DNA from: Occultella kanbiaonis
GTDB taxonomy: Bacteria; Actinomycetota; Actinomycetes; Actinomycetales; Beutenbergiaceae
NCBI RefSeq assembly: GCF_009708215.1
Contig: NZ_CP046175.1
Location: forward strand, 3,100,001-3,164,000
Direction: 5' to 3'
DNA length: 64,000 nucleotides
Made by a program: the position numbers and the translations under genes. Positions 35,510-44,745 of the stretch are shown piece after piece. Each line of letters opens with the position of its first letter. Positions within the stretch are counted from its first letter, which is position 1. The notes under the pieces are model-generated. The model was not told the DNA's origin and made no database searches. It saw only the letters and a list, made by a program, of their open reading frames with translations.

Positions 35510-35541
35510 CGGTACGGACACCTCAGCTGGAAGGACAGCCC

Positions 35542-37092
35542 ATGCGAGCAGAGTTGCTCTCGGTCGACGACGCCGCGGCGTTGGTCAGGAACGGCGCCAC
35601 CGTGGCGCTGGCCGCCAACGGCGGCGGGATGCTCGAACCCACCGAGCTGATCGGTGCCATCGAACGGCGCTTCCTGGCGACCTCCTCACCCCGCGCCCTG
35701 CACGTGGTGCATGCCCTCGGCGCCGGCGACCGCGCCTCGCGGGGCCTGAACGGCTTCGCCCACGAGGGGATGGTCCGGCGGGTCACCGGCGGGCACTGGA
35801 CCTGGTCGCCGGCCATGATGCGCCTGGCCGCCGAGGAGAGGATCGAGGCGTACACGATGCCCGCCGGGGTGATCACGCACCTGCTGCGCGAGTCCGGCGC
35901 GCGCCGGCCGGGGTTGATCACCCGGACCGGGCTGCACACGTTCGCCGACCCTCGGCTGAAGGGCTGCCGGGCGAACGCGAGCGCGCGCGACGACGTCGTC
36001 GAACTGCTCGAGCTGGATGGCACCGAGTACCTGCGCTACCGCCCGTTCACGGTCGACGTCGCGATCATCCGCGGCACCGAGGTCGACGAGCGCGGGAACA
36101 TCGGCGCCGACGCCGAGCCCGCGACCCTCGACGCGCTCGAGTGCGCCCAGGCCGCCAGAGGCTCCGGCGGGATCGTCATCGTCCAGGTGAAGCGCCGCAC
36201 CACGGCGCCGCTGGACCCGCGCCGGGTGTTCATCCCGGCCGCGCTCGTGGACTACGTGGTGGTCGTTCCCGAGCAGCGCCAGACCTACCTCACCGAGGAG
36301 GACCACACCCTGTTCGACCCGGCGCAGCCGGCACCCGAGGGCGTGCCGGCCGGCTTCACCGACCCGATCCGGGCCGTTGTCGCCCGCCGGGCGGCCATGG
36401 AGGTCCGCGCGGGCGACGTGCTCAACCTCGGCTTCGGAATGAGCGCCGACGTGGGCGCTGTACTACGCGAGCAGGGCCGCCTGCACGAGGTGACCCTCGC
36501 CGTCGAGCAGGGTCTCTATGACGGCGCCCCGGAACTCGGCGACCTGTTCGGGATGTCCGTCGGGCCGTCCGCGCGGGTCAGCTCCGCGGTCCAGTTCGAC
36601 TCCTTCGCGACCGGCCTGATCGACGTGACCTGCCTCGGCATGGCGCAGGCGGACCGCCACGGCAACGTGAACGTGTCCGCGTTCGGCGGCAAGGTGATGG
36701 GCCCCGGCGGCTTCGTCGACATCAGCCAGTACGCGCGTACCTCCGTGTTCTGCGGCGCCTTCCGCGCGAAGGGCCTCCAGATCGAGCTGCTCGACGGCGG
36801 AGCCCGCCTCGTGCGGGAGGGTCAGGTCGCGAAGTTCGTCGCCGACGTCGACGACGTCACCTTCTCCGGGCGCCTCGCCGCTGCCGAGGGCCGGCGAGCC
36901 CTGTACGTCACCGAGCGGTGCGTCTTCGAGCTGACCCCGGACGGACTCGCGCTCATCGAGGTCGCGCCCGGACTCGACCTCGAGCGCGACGTCCTCGCGC
37001 ACCTGCCCTGGCGCCCGATCATGCGGGACGTGCGCCCGATGCCCGCCGAGGTCTTCGCCCCCATCAACCCCGTCCTTCTGGAGCAATCGTGA
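35542..37092 (+). CDS. Family I acyl-CoA transferase (fused alpha/beta type)
   Basis: A 516-residue protein with both halves of a family I CoA-transferase in one chain. The N-terminal half has GATVALAANGGG; the C-terminal half has LNLGFGMSADV and the Glu of VEQGLYDG, the expected residue for the glutamyl-CoA thioester. Propionate and 3-oxoacid CoA-transferases share this layout. A GGAAGGA site precedes the ATG at 35542. It is the first gene of the LacI-controlled rightward unit and differs in fold from the CaiB-type enzyme of the leftward unit. Confidence 0.92.
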   Translation: MRAELLSVDDAAALVRNGATVALAANGGGMLEPTELIGAIERRFLATSSPRALHVVHALGAGDRASRGLNGFAHEGMVRRVTGGHWTWSPAMMRLAAEERIEAYTMPAGVITHLLRESGARRPGLITRTGLHTFADPRLKGCRANASARDDVVELLELDGTEYLRYRPFTVDVAIIRGTEVDERGNIGADAEPATLDALECAQAARGSGGIVIVQVKRRTTAPLDPRRVFIPAALVDYVVVVPEQRQTYLTEEDHTLFDPAQPAPEGVPAGFTDPIRAVVARRAAMEVRAGDVLNLGFGMSADVGAVLREQGRLHEVTLAVEQGLYDGAPELGDLFGMSVGPSARVSSAVQFDSFATGLIDVTCLGMAQADRHGNVNVSAFGGKVMGPGGFVDISQYARTSVFCGAFRAKGLQIELLDGGARLVREGQVAKFVADVDDVTFSGRLAAAEGRRALYVTERCVFELTPDGLALIEVAPGLDLERDVLAHLPWRPIMRDVRPMPAEVFAPINPVLLEQS

Positions 37093-37868
37093 TCATCGAG
37101 CACAAGTCCGACCACGTCGTCGTGACACTGGACCGTCCCGCCAAGCGCAACTCGATGGACCTGGACGCGTGGACAGGTCTGCGTGAGGCCGTCGAGTCCG
37201 CATCCGGGATCGCGGCCAACCGGGCCGTGGTGATCCGCGGCGACGCCCGCTCGTTCTGCGCCGGCAACGACATCGACTCGATGCGTGACCTGGCCGGCCC
37301 GGACGCGGCCGTCGCCTACTTCGTCGACGGGATGCTGCCGACCTTCGCCGCGATGGCCGCCTCTCCCCTGCCGGTGATCACCGTGGTCGAGGGCGCCGCG
37401 CTCGGCGGCGGACTGGAGATCGTCGTGGTCAGCGACGTCGTGATCGCCGGGCCGGGCGCCACGTTCGGGCTGCCGGAGACCCGGATCGGCGCGTGGCCGA
37501 CCGTGTTCCTCGCGGCGGTCCCGTCCTCCTCCACCCGGCGCCTGGCCGCGCGGCTGGCGCTCGTCGGCGACACGATCGGACCCGCCGAGGCGCTGCAGCA
37601 CGACCTGGTCAGCTACGCCGTCGACGACGTCGACGGGACCCTCGAGCGGGTCCTGGCGGGTATCGGCGCGGCCGCGCCCGACGCAACCGCTCGCAGCAAG
37701 CGGTGGCTGAACCGCGAACTGCTCGCGTCCGGCATGCCGGACGCGGCCGCGGCCCTGACCGAGCTCTCGCGCGAGACCCTGCAGGGCACGGAGTTCGGGG
37801 AGCGGATGGCGGCGTTCCTGGCGGCTCGGGCGGCACGGGCGGCCCAGCGGGCCGGGGTCCCCGCTTGA
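37089..37868 (+). CDS. Enoyl-CoA hydratase/isomerase (crotonase) family, second copy (GTG start)
   Basis: A 259-residue crotonase starting at GTG 37089 inside the CoA-transferase stop (GTGA). Motifs: SFCAGND for the first oxyanion NH, GGGLEI and LPETRIGAWPT for the two Glu residues. It is clearly related to the crotonase at 31202-31975 (shared RIGAWPT block). The two may act on successive unsaturated intermediates or one may be an isomerase. Ends the rightward unit. Confidence 0.93.
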   Translation: MIIEHKSDHVVVTLDRPAKRNSMDLDAWTGLREAVESASGIAANRAVVIRGDARSFCAGNDIDSMRDLAGPDAAVAYFVDGMLPTFAAMAASPLPVITVVEGAALGGGLEIVVVSDVVIAGPGATFGLPETRIGAWPTVFLAAVPSSSTRRLAARLALVGDTIGPAEALQHDLVSYAVDDVDGTLERVLAGIGAAAPDATARSKRWLNRELLASGMPDAAAALTELSRETLQGTEFGERMAAFLAARAARAAQRAGVPA

Positions 37869-37932
37869 CCGGGGCGCCGGCACGGCAGTCGAGGGTCCGA
37901 TGCGACCCCGCACGCACCCTCCCTCCGTTCCG

Positions 37933-38055
37933 CTGACGCACGATGCGGGTCGGTCCATGCCCGACCCGCATCTTGCGTCAGCCGAACAGGTGCGCTCGTC
38001 ACTCCCCTGGCGCGAAATGTCGGTCGGTCGGCGCGCGACCCGCATGGTGCGTCAG
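37933..38055. repeat. Intergenic cluster of related inverted repeats
   Basis: Arms at 37933-37953 and 37961-37981 pair over 21 bases with one mismatch (ends CTGACGCA/TGCGTCAG) around a 7-base loop. A third copy of the arm, CGACCCGCATGGTGCGTCAG, lies at 38036-38055. The gap separates two convergent genes (crotonase and DUF2268), so transcription termination from both sides is likely. The repeated arm could also be a REP-like element. Confidence 0.68.
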
Positions 38056-38081
38056 GGGAATCGACGGCGCCCCGGCGGACC

Positions 38082-38963
38082 TCAGCGCGCCGCGTCGAGC
38101 GCCACCTGGATGACATCCTCCCGATCTGCGAGCAACGCCTGGGCCGCCGTCCTCCCGGTCGCGGCCAGGTAGGCGTCGACCAGCCGGTTGCCGGCGGAGT
38201 AGCCCGCGCCCGTCGGCAGGCCGACCGGGGTGGCGCCGTACCGGCGGGCGTGCGCGTCACCGTGCACCCAGGCGGTGAAGTTCTGCATGCCGGTGACGTC
38301 GAGCCCGGTGACGACCTTCGCGAACACGGCGTCGTCGGCCAGGCCGGCGAGCCCGATCCGGGTGTAGCCGAGGTCCCCGTACAGCTGCCGCGCGAAGGCG
38401 TCGGCCAGCCCTTCGGAGACGACGTGCTCGCCGACCGTCACCGTGGTGGGGTCCCAGACTCGGTTGGCGTAGCGCAGGTTGTGGTTGAGCTCGTGGACCG
38501 TGCTCGCCTCGATCCGGGCGAGGTTCTCCTCGCTTGGCCAGAGGTTGAGCCAGAGGTAGCCGGTGACGCTGCCGTTGCCGCTCATCCCGAGGCCGACGTC
38601 CATGAAGAGCTCGTCGGCCGGGTTGCCGAGCACGATGAGGACCACGATCTCCTCCGGGACGGTGATGCCCGGAGTCGCCTCGAGCTGGACCGAGAGGGCG
38701 TCGGCAAGCGCCTTCTCCACGCGTTCCCATACGTTCGCGTCGGCCATGCGCTCGAGGGCCGGCAGGTAGCGCGCGTCGTCGGTGTCGAGGCGGAACCCGG
38801 CGCCGAGGTGATGGAGCTCGACGACGTCCGGCTCGCCCGGGAAGTAGCGGTACATGCCCGCGGCCTGCGCAAGGAACGGGCGAGCGGCCTCGGCGCGCTC
38901 GGCGACCGGCAGGCCGAGGACCTCACGCATCGCGGTCAGACTGTCCAGAACGGTGAAGGTCAT
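38082..38963 (-). CDS. DUF2268 (YjaZ-like) zinc metallopeptidase
   Basis: A 293-residue cytoplasmic protein. The zinc motif HELNH (HExxH) is at residues 157-161 and the downstream SEGLAD supplies the third ligand, Glu184. This matches the DUF2268/YjaZ peptidase-like family. The substrate is unknown; Bacillus YjaZ is a predicted Zn-dependent protease. I set the start at 38963; the track's upstream extension is low complexity. Confidence 0.9.
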   Translation of the reverse strand: MTFTVLDSLTAMREVLGLPVAERAEAARPFLAQAAGMYRYFPGEPDVVELHHLGAGFRLDTDDARYLPALERMADANVWERVEKALADALSVQLEATPGITVPEEIVVLIVLGNPADELFMDVGLGMSGNGSVTGYLWLNLWPSEENLARIEASTVHELNHNLRYANRVWDPTTVTVGEHVVSEGLADAFARQLYGDLGYTRIGLAGLADDAVFAKVVTGLDVTGMQNFTAWVHGDAHARRYGATPVGLPTGAGYSAGNRLVDAYLAATGRTAAQALLADREDVIQVALDAAR

Positions 38964-39015
38964 GTTCTCGACGCTAGGCGTTGACGCGGCGGCAGAGTCA
39001 AGCCCCGGACCCGAC

Positions 39016-41331
39016 TCACAGCTCCACTGTCCGGTACACATATACGTTCGGCGTCACCAGCACCCGGCCGTGCGGCGGCCCCTCGAAGCCCGGGACCACC
39101 TCGAGCTCGTGCGTGAGGTCGACCACGCGGAGCTCCGCCTCCGACGCCCGCCCGTCCAGGACCAGCGTGACCCGGGTCTGCTGCGCCCCGCGGAGCAGGA
39201 ACCCGAAGTCCCAAGGGCCACCGTCGCCGTCTGACGCCGGGCCGGGGGCAACGGTGGGCAGGTCGCGCCCCTGCACCGTGGCCGAGACCACGTCGGCGGC
39301 GGCCACCCACAGTCCGATCGCGGGGGCGCCGCGGGCCGAGGTCACCTCCAGCACCAGTTCCCGGTGCGTGCCGGTGTCCCGGTCGGAGACCACGGCCACC
39401 TCGGGAGCGGGTAGGTCGGCGGCCGTCGCCGGTCCGTTCGCGATGGCACCGCCGCCGAGCCACGGCTGGTCGGCGAGGTCGCTGGACGGGGACGGCAACA
39501 GCTGCTCGGACCAGGCGGAGCCGGACGGCGACCACGAGGTCCACATCGCCTCACCGGAGTCGGCGTCCAGGGAGTAGGAGAGCATCTCCTGCCGCGGGTC
39601 GGTGCGCCCCTCACCGTTGGCCACGAGCCCGCCGACGGTGGCGACGACCGCCACGGCGAGCAGCGCGGCCGGCACCAGGACACGACGGCGCGACGGCGCC
39701 TCCCGCTCAGGCCGCACGAGCCCGGCCGCGTCCACCAGCGGGAGCGCAAGCAGCGCCACCACGGCCACGAACACCGCAGCCAACGGCCCGCCGGTGCCCA
39801 GCCCCACGTCGAACATGCCGACCACGGCAGGGAAGAACATGACCGCTGCGGGCAGCAGCCCCACCCCGAGCACGACCGCCCTGGCCCGAGCGGGCAGCCC
39901 CGCCCCGATCAGGGCGGCGACGGCCGCCGGGAGCACCGCGACCACCAGCACGAACGCGGCACCGGGCAGAACCAGAGCCAGCCCGAGCCCGGCCAGGGAC
40001 AGGGTGACGAGCGCGCCCAGCCCGAGTTCGCCGTCGGGCATGACGGGCCGCAGCACCGCCCGCACCCCGAGGATCAGGCCCAGCGCGAGCGCGACCACGC
40101 CCACCTGGTAGAACAAGGGCAGGTAGGGCTCGCGCACCACGGCGCTCGCCTGGGCCGGGTCCACGGCCAGCGCGGCCTGCCAGAGCCCGACGGCGGCCGT
40201 CGCCACGAGCGGCAGGCTCGCCGCAGCCGTGGCTACTCCGAGCGCGACCCGCGGCAGACCCACCTCCCGGCGACGTCGTGCGCACGCCACCGCCGCGAGC
40301 GCGAGCAGCACGGTGAGAGCAGCCAGCGGCAGCTCGAGTCCCTCCGGCACGCGCAGCAGACCCCACGGGAGGGACGTGACCACGTCAGCGCCGCCGTCGG
40401 GCAGTCGGGTCAGGTCCGCCCCCGCGGCCGCGCGGGCGAAGGCGAGGGTGCCGGCGCCCATCTCCTGCAGGGAGGCGGCGCTGAGGTGCTCGAGATCGTC
40501 CAGCGGCGAGTGGTAGTAGGCGCCCGCACCGGTGATGGCGGTGTCGAATCCGGCGATCCCTCCGGCGGCGAACCGGGTCAGGTCGGTGTCGTTGGGCAGG
40601 AGCGCGAACAGTGCGTCGGAGAACGAGTCCACCACCGGCCGGGGTGTGTGCGCGAGCAGGTCGAGCAACATCCCGTTCGGCTCGGTGAGGCGCACCGATG
40701 CCGGCGACCCACCGGCGCCCCGGGCCTCCAGGTTCACGAGCACCGCGGGTCCCAGCTGCTCCGCCCGGTCGTGGACGAACGCCTCCGCGCCGAGCAGCCC
40801 GGGCTCCTCGGCGTCCGTGAGCAGCACCATCACGTCGTTGCGTGGCGCGTCCCCGGCGGTCAGCGCCCGCGCGGACTCCAGGGCGGCGGCGATCCCGAGG
40901 CCGTCGTCGGCAGCCCCGGGCGAGCCGGGCACCGAGTCGTAGTGCGCGGCGAGGATGACGGTGCCGGTCGGGTCGGTGCCGGGCAGGGTGGCGACCACGT
41001 TGGACACCGTGGCCATCGACGCTGCCGCCGGGTTCTCGTCAAAGGCGCCGACGGACTCGTGCACCTCTGTCTCCCAACCGAGCGGATCGAGTTCGGCGAC
41101 CAGCTGCGCGCGGGCGTGCGCGTGCGCCGCCGAGCCCGGCGTGCGGGGGTCGGGCCCGAGCTGCTCGAGCAGCGCCACGCCGCGGGCAGCGCTGAACTGC
41201 GTGGCGGGGGCATCCGCCGGCGCCGGACCAGCCGGCATCGCGGCGATCGTCGCCACCGTGCCCGCGGCCGCCACCGCGGCGAGCATGATGGCCGCCGTCC
41301 TTGTCCTGCGCACTCTGGGTTGCTTCTCCAT
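39016..41331 (-). CDS. Membrane M28 aminopeptidase with C-terminal transmembrane domain
   Basis: A 771-residue protein. One N-terminal signal anchor precedes a periplasmic/extracellular M28 domain with the co-catalytic zinc set: His130 (AAHYDS), bridging Asp142, catalytic Glu175 (DAEEPG), Glu202 and a later Asp/His in YHSPLDDLEHL. After about residue 310 come eight to nine membrane helices, then a C-terminal beta-rich domain. This is the bacterial Fxna/ERMP1-like architecture. It is likely a surface aminopeptidase. Overlap with the DUF2268 gene is none (52-base gap). Confidence 0.92.
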   Translation of the reverse strand: MEKQPRVRRTRTAAIMLAAVAAAGTVATIAAMPAGPAPADAPATQFSAARGVALLEQLGPDPRTPGSAAHAHARAQLVAELDPLGWETEVHESVGAFDENPAAASMATVSNVVATLPGTDPTGTVILAAHYDSVPGSPGAADDGLGIAAALESARALTAGDAPRNDVMVLLTDAEEPGLLGAEAFVHDRAEQLGPAVLVNLEARGAGGSPASVRLTEPNGMLLDLLAHTPRPVVDSFSDALFALLPNDTDLTRFAAGGIAGFDTAITGAGAYYHSPLDDLEHLSAASLQEMGAGTLAFARAAAGADLTRLPDGGADVVTSLPWGLLRVPEGLELPLAALTVLLALAAVACARRRREVGLPRVALGVATAAASLPLVATAAVGLWQAALAVDPAQASAVVREPYLPLFYQVGVVALALGLILGVRAVLRPVMPDGELGLGALVTLSLAGLGLALVLPGAAFVLVVAVLPAAVAALIGAGLPARARAVVLGVGLLPAAVMFFPAVVGMFDVGLGTGGPLAAVFVAVVALLALPLVDAAGLVRPEREAPSRRRVLVPAALLAVAVVATVGGLVANGEGRTDPRQEMLSYSLDADSGEAMWTSWSPSGSAWSEQLLPSPSSDLADQPWLGGGAIANGPATAADLPAPEVAVVSDRDTGTHRELVLEVTSARGAPAIGLWVAAADVVSATVQGRDLPTVAPGPASDGDGGPWDFGFLLRGAQQTRVTLVLDGRASEAELRVVDLTHELEVVPGFEGPPHGRVLVTPNVYVYRTVEL

Positions 41332-41518
41332 ACCCTGACTCCCGCCGTCGTGACAGCGCCGAAGCGGCGCCGTCGCCACGCTAGGCGGGGTGGGGAGCCA
41401 GCGGATCGGCGCAAAGTGCCGAACCGGACTCGGTCATCAGAGGCAGGTGGTTCGCCGCGGCTCAGTCGAAAGTGGCAGGCCGCGCGAGTTTGGACCACGG
41501 TGCGGATGGTGACGACGA

Positions 41519-42700
41519 TCAGCCGTGCGGGACACCATGCACCGAGGCCCCGCGCACGTCCTTGCGGTACTGGCCCGGCGATCTCCCGGTCACGCGCTTG
41601 AACGCGACGCCCATGTACTCGCTGTGACTGAACCCCAACCGCTCGGCGACCTGGGGCAGTGTCAGGTCCGTGGTCGACAGCAGTTCGGCCACTCGTTCCA
41701 TCCGAACCCGCGTGATCTCGGCATGGACCGTGCGCCCGAGGATCCGCACGAATCGTTGGTCGAGGGCACGGCGCGACGAGCCCACGTGCCGCAGGACGTC
41801 ACCCACGCTCACTTCGCCGTGCGCGCGATCCCGGACGAACCGCAGGGCCGCCACCACCTGTGGGTCATCGACCGAGAGGATCTCCGACGACTGTCGCGCC
41901 ACGATCCGAACCGGTGGGATGAGCCGTAGGCCCGGCTCCAGCGCCTCGCCCGTCATCATCCGGTCGAGCATCGCCGCCGCGAGGTAGCCGGTCCGCGTGG
42001 TGTCCGGCTGGATGCTCGACAGCGACGGCGAGGTCAGCGTCGCGATCAGCTCGTCGTTGTCCACGCCGAGCACGGCCACCGCGTCCGGAACCGGGATGTC
42101 GGCCAACCTGCAGGCTTCGAGGATCTCCTGCCCGGCGATGTCGTAGCAGCCCAGCACGCCGACTGGCTTCGGCAGGTCCTGGAGCCAGCCGGCCAGCCAT
42201 TGCCGGTCCCGCGACCGCATCCCCGACCGTTGCATCGCGAACATGTGTGCCTGCCCACCCCGCTCGGCGACATGGTGCACGAACCGCTCCCCGCGCGTCC
42301 GCGACCACCCGAACCGCTCGTCGCCGCAGAACGCGAACTCATGCAGCCCTCGTTCGGCGAAGTGCTCCACCGCGATTCGCGCGATGTCGTCGTCGTCGGT
42401 CTCGGCGCCCGGCAGCTCCGGCACCAACCTGGCGGCCGAGAGATCCACGGTCGGCAGCCCCAGTTGCCGCACCAGTTCCGCCGTCTCGGTGTTCTCGACC
42501 CGGGCGATCAGCCCGTCCCCCTGCCAGCCCTCCAGCCAGGAGAAGTCGGTCTCGTTGCGGCTGTGCTCAGCCAGGTACAGCGACCAGCCGTGGTGCGCCC
42601 GCACGTACGTCTGGATCCCGGCGAGCAGCCCACGCGCGTACGCGTTCGACGTCTCGATGAGCAGCGCGACCTGGCGCACCGGATGAGAGCCGGCACTCAT
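41519..42700 (-). CDS. XylR-type regulator (periplasmic-binding-like domain plus AraC HTH)
   Basis: A 393-residue regulator. The N-terminal ~280 residues resemble the LacI/XylR sensor fold (VALLIETSNAYARGLLAGI, VLGCYDIAGQEILEAC, VLGVDNDELIATL). The C-terminal ~100 residues form an AraC HTH (LTLPQVAERLGFSHSEYMGVAFKRVTGRSPGQYR). This is the architecture of XylR, an activator of sugar transport genes. It is divergent from the second CUT1 operon at 42932 and probably activates it. Confidence 0.94.
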   Translation of the reverse strand: MSAGSHPVRQVALLIETSNAYARGLLAGIQTYVRAHHGWSLYLAEHSRNETDFSWLEGWQGDGLIARVENTETAELVRQLGLPTVDLSAARLVPELPGAETDDDDIARIAVEHFAERGLHEFAFCGDERFGWSRTRGERFVHHVAERGGQAHMFAMQRSGMRSRDRQWLAGWLQDLPKPVGVLGCYDIAGQEILEACRLADIPVPDAVAVLGVDNDELIATLTSPSLSSIQPDTTRTGYLAAAMLDRMMTGEALEPGLRLIPPVRIVARQSSEILSVDDPQVVAALRFVRDRAHGEVSVGDVLRHVGSSRRALDQRFVRILGRTVHAEITRVRMERVAELLSTTDLTLPQVAERLGFSHSEYMGVAFKRVTGRSPGQYRKDVRGASVHGVPHG

Positions 42701-42811
42701 GCCAGAACTCGAAGGAACTCGGCTATATATCGCATCGCACCCGCCCGGCCCGCCTCCCTAACATGGAGGCAGACCACAGCGGCAGTCCGCCCAGCAACGA
42801 CGCCCCCGCCA

Positions 42812-42873
42812 TCCCATGAACCTCCCGACGACTCCGACCGAGTAATTTTTCTCATGGGAGCACATAATCCCAT
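42812..42873. promoter_or_regulatory. Triple inverted motif, candidate XylR site and promoter
   Basis: TCCCATGA (42812-42819), TCATGGGA (42852-42859) and TCCCAT (42868-42873) form overlapping inverted repeats in the 231-base gap between the XylR gene and its presumed target. A CATAAT -10-like hexamer (42863-42868) falls between the last two. An A/T-rich run (TAATTTTT at 42843-42850) precedes it. The layout fits an AraC-family activator binding just upstream of the promoter. Confidence 0.5.
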
Positions 42874-42931
42874 CGGGTGTGCCTCGGCACCAGCACCCGC
42901 ACCTGTCAGCAACGACGCGAACGGGAACCAC

Positions 42932-43885
42932 ATGACCACCACCACGTTGGAAGGCCAACGCCTCACGGCTCCGTCCGAACCACCACGACGGCGCCCGGCC
43001 GGTCGACGCGCGATCGCCCCCTACCTCTTCCTGACGCCTTGGCTCATCGGCCTGCTCGCGTTCGTGGTCGGGCCGATGATCGTCTCGCTCTACCTGTCCA
43101 TGACGGACTACAACTTCCTGCAGGACCCCACGTTCATCGGGTTCGACAACTACGTCCGGATGTTCACCAGCGACCCCCGCTACCTCGCCTCCGTCGGCGT
43201 GACAGCGGTCTACGTGCTGGTCTCGGTGCCACTGCAGCTGGCCTTCGCCCTCGGACTGGCGCTCCTGCTCGACCGTGCGATCGCGGGCATCGCGATCTAC
43301 CGCGCGGTCTTCTACCTGCCCTCGCTGATCGGTTCGAGCGTCGCGGTGGCGGTGCTGTGGCGGACCGTCTTCGGTGCCGACGGCCTGGTCAACTCGGCGC
43401 TCGGCCTGCTCGGGATCGAGTCCAGCCGCAGCTGGGTCGGCAATCCCGACACCGCGCTCATGACGATCATCGCCCTCAACGTGTGGACCTTCGGATCGCC
43501 GATGATCATCTTCCTCGCCGGACTGCGGCAGATCCCGCGCTCCTACTACGAGGCAGCCGAGGTCGACGGTGCCGGCCCGATCCGGCGGTTCCTCAACATC
43601 ACCGTCCCGTTGCTGACGCCGATCGTGTTCTTCAACCTGATCCTGCAGACGATCTACGCCTTCCAGGCGTTCGTGCCCGCCTACATCGTCAGCAACGGCT
43701 CCGGTGGCCCGGCCGACTCCACGCTCTTCTACACGCTCTACCTCTACCAGCAGGGCTTCACGAGCTTCCAGATGGGCTACGCCTCGGCGATGGCGTGGGT
43801 GCTGCTGGTCGTCATCGCGATCGTCACCGGCCTCAACTTCCTGCTCTCCAAATACTGGGTCTTCTACGGGGACGGTGACCGATGA
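42932..43885 (+). CDS. CUT1 sugar ABC permease (MalF type), second locus
   Basis: A 317-residue permease. After a basic N-terminus it has six helices, the first with YLFLTPWLIGLLAFVVGPM. The EAA loop reads YEAAEVDGAGPIRRFLNITVPLL. The start at 42932 follows an ACGGGAACC region. The stop overlaps the next permease by ATGA. First gene of the rightward sugar operon. Confidence 0.95.
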   Translation: MTTTTLEGQRLTAPSEPPRRRPAGRRAIAPYLFLTPWLIGLLAFVVGPMIVSLYLSMTDYNFLQDPTFIGFDNYVRMFTSDPRYLASVGVTAVYVLVSVPLQLAFALGLALLLDRAIAGIAIYRAVFYLPSLIGSSVAVAVLWRTVFGADGLVNSALGLLGIESSRSWVGNPDTALMTIIALNVWTFGSPMIIFLAGLRQIPRSYYEAAEVDGAGPIRRFLNITVPLLTPIVFFNLILQTIYAFQAFVPAYIVSNGSGGPADSTLFYTLYLYQQGFTSFQMGYASAMAWVLLVVIAIVTGLNFLLSKYWVFYGDGDR

Positions 43886-44745
43886 GCGCCGCCGACCTCG
43901 CCGACGCCCCGCGGCGCCAGAGCTCGCTCACCCGACGCGTCGCGATGCACGTGCTGCTGATCCTGCTCGCGCTCGGGATGCTGTACCCGCTCCTGTGGAT
44001 GATCGTCAGCTCGTTGCGGGACAACTCCGCGATCTTCAGCGACGCCTCGCTCACGCTGCGCAACCTCAGCCTCGACAACTACGCCCGCGGCTGGGACGCC
44101 CAGCAGAACTCCTTCGCCACCTACTTCGGCAACAGCTTCCTGATCACCGGGCTCGCGATCGTCGCGAACATCGCCGCCTGCTCCCTCACCGCCTACGCCT
44201 TCGCCCGCATGACGTTCCGCCTGAAGGCGCTCTTCATGGCGATCCTGCTCGGCACGATCATGCTGCCCGAGCATGTGACGATCGTGCCCCAGTACGTGCT
44301 CTTCTCCGAGCTCGGCTGGCTCAACACCTTCCTGCCGCTGACGGTGCCGAAGTTCTTCGCCACCGAGGCCTTCTTCGTCTTCCTCATCGTGCAGTTCATG
44401 CGCGGCATCCCCCGCGACATCGACGAGGCGGCCGCGCTCGACGGCTGCGGCCCGTTCCAGACCTACTCGCGCATCATGCTGCCGCTCATCACGCCGGCGT
44501 TGGCGACGACGGCGATCTTCTCCTTCATCTGGACCTGGAACGACTTCTTCCGCCCGCTGATCTTCCTCACCGACAACAGCCTCTTCACGGTCCCGCTGGC
44601 GGTGCGGCTGTTCGCCGACATCGGCGGTACCGACTGGGGCGCCCTGTTCGCGATGTCGGTGCTCTCGCTGCTGCCGATCTTCATCTTCTTCGTCTTCGGT
44701 CAGCGCTACCTGATCCGCGGTATCGCGACGACGGGGCTGAAGTGA
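43882..44745 (+). CDS. CUT1 sugar ABC permease (MalG type), second locus
   Basis: A 287-residue permease with six helices, the MalG-like LYPLLWMIVSSLRDNSAIF opening and an EAA loop DEAAALDGCGPFQTYSRIMLP. Its stop overlaps the dehydrogenase start by one base (TGATG), so the genes are coupled. No ATPase is encoded in the locus. Confidence 0.95.
   Translation: MSAADLADAPRRQSSLTRRVAMHVLLILLALGMLYPLLWMIVSSLRDNSAIFSDASLTLRNLSLDNYARGWDAQQNSFATYFGNSFLITGLAIVANIAACSLTAYAFARMTFRLKALFMAILLGTIMLPEHVTIVPQYVLFSELGWLNTFLPLTVPKFFATEAFFVFLIVQFMRGIPRDIDEAAALDGCGPFQTYSRIMLPLITPALATTAIFSFIWTWNDFFRPLIFLTDNSLFTVPLAVRLFADIGGTDWGALFAMSVLSLLPIFIFFVFGQRYLIRGIATTGLK

Noticed and set aside
37933-38055. CRISPR array
   Set aside because: Only three arm copies with irregular spacing, one inverted; no regular spacers and no cas genes.
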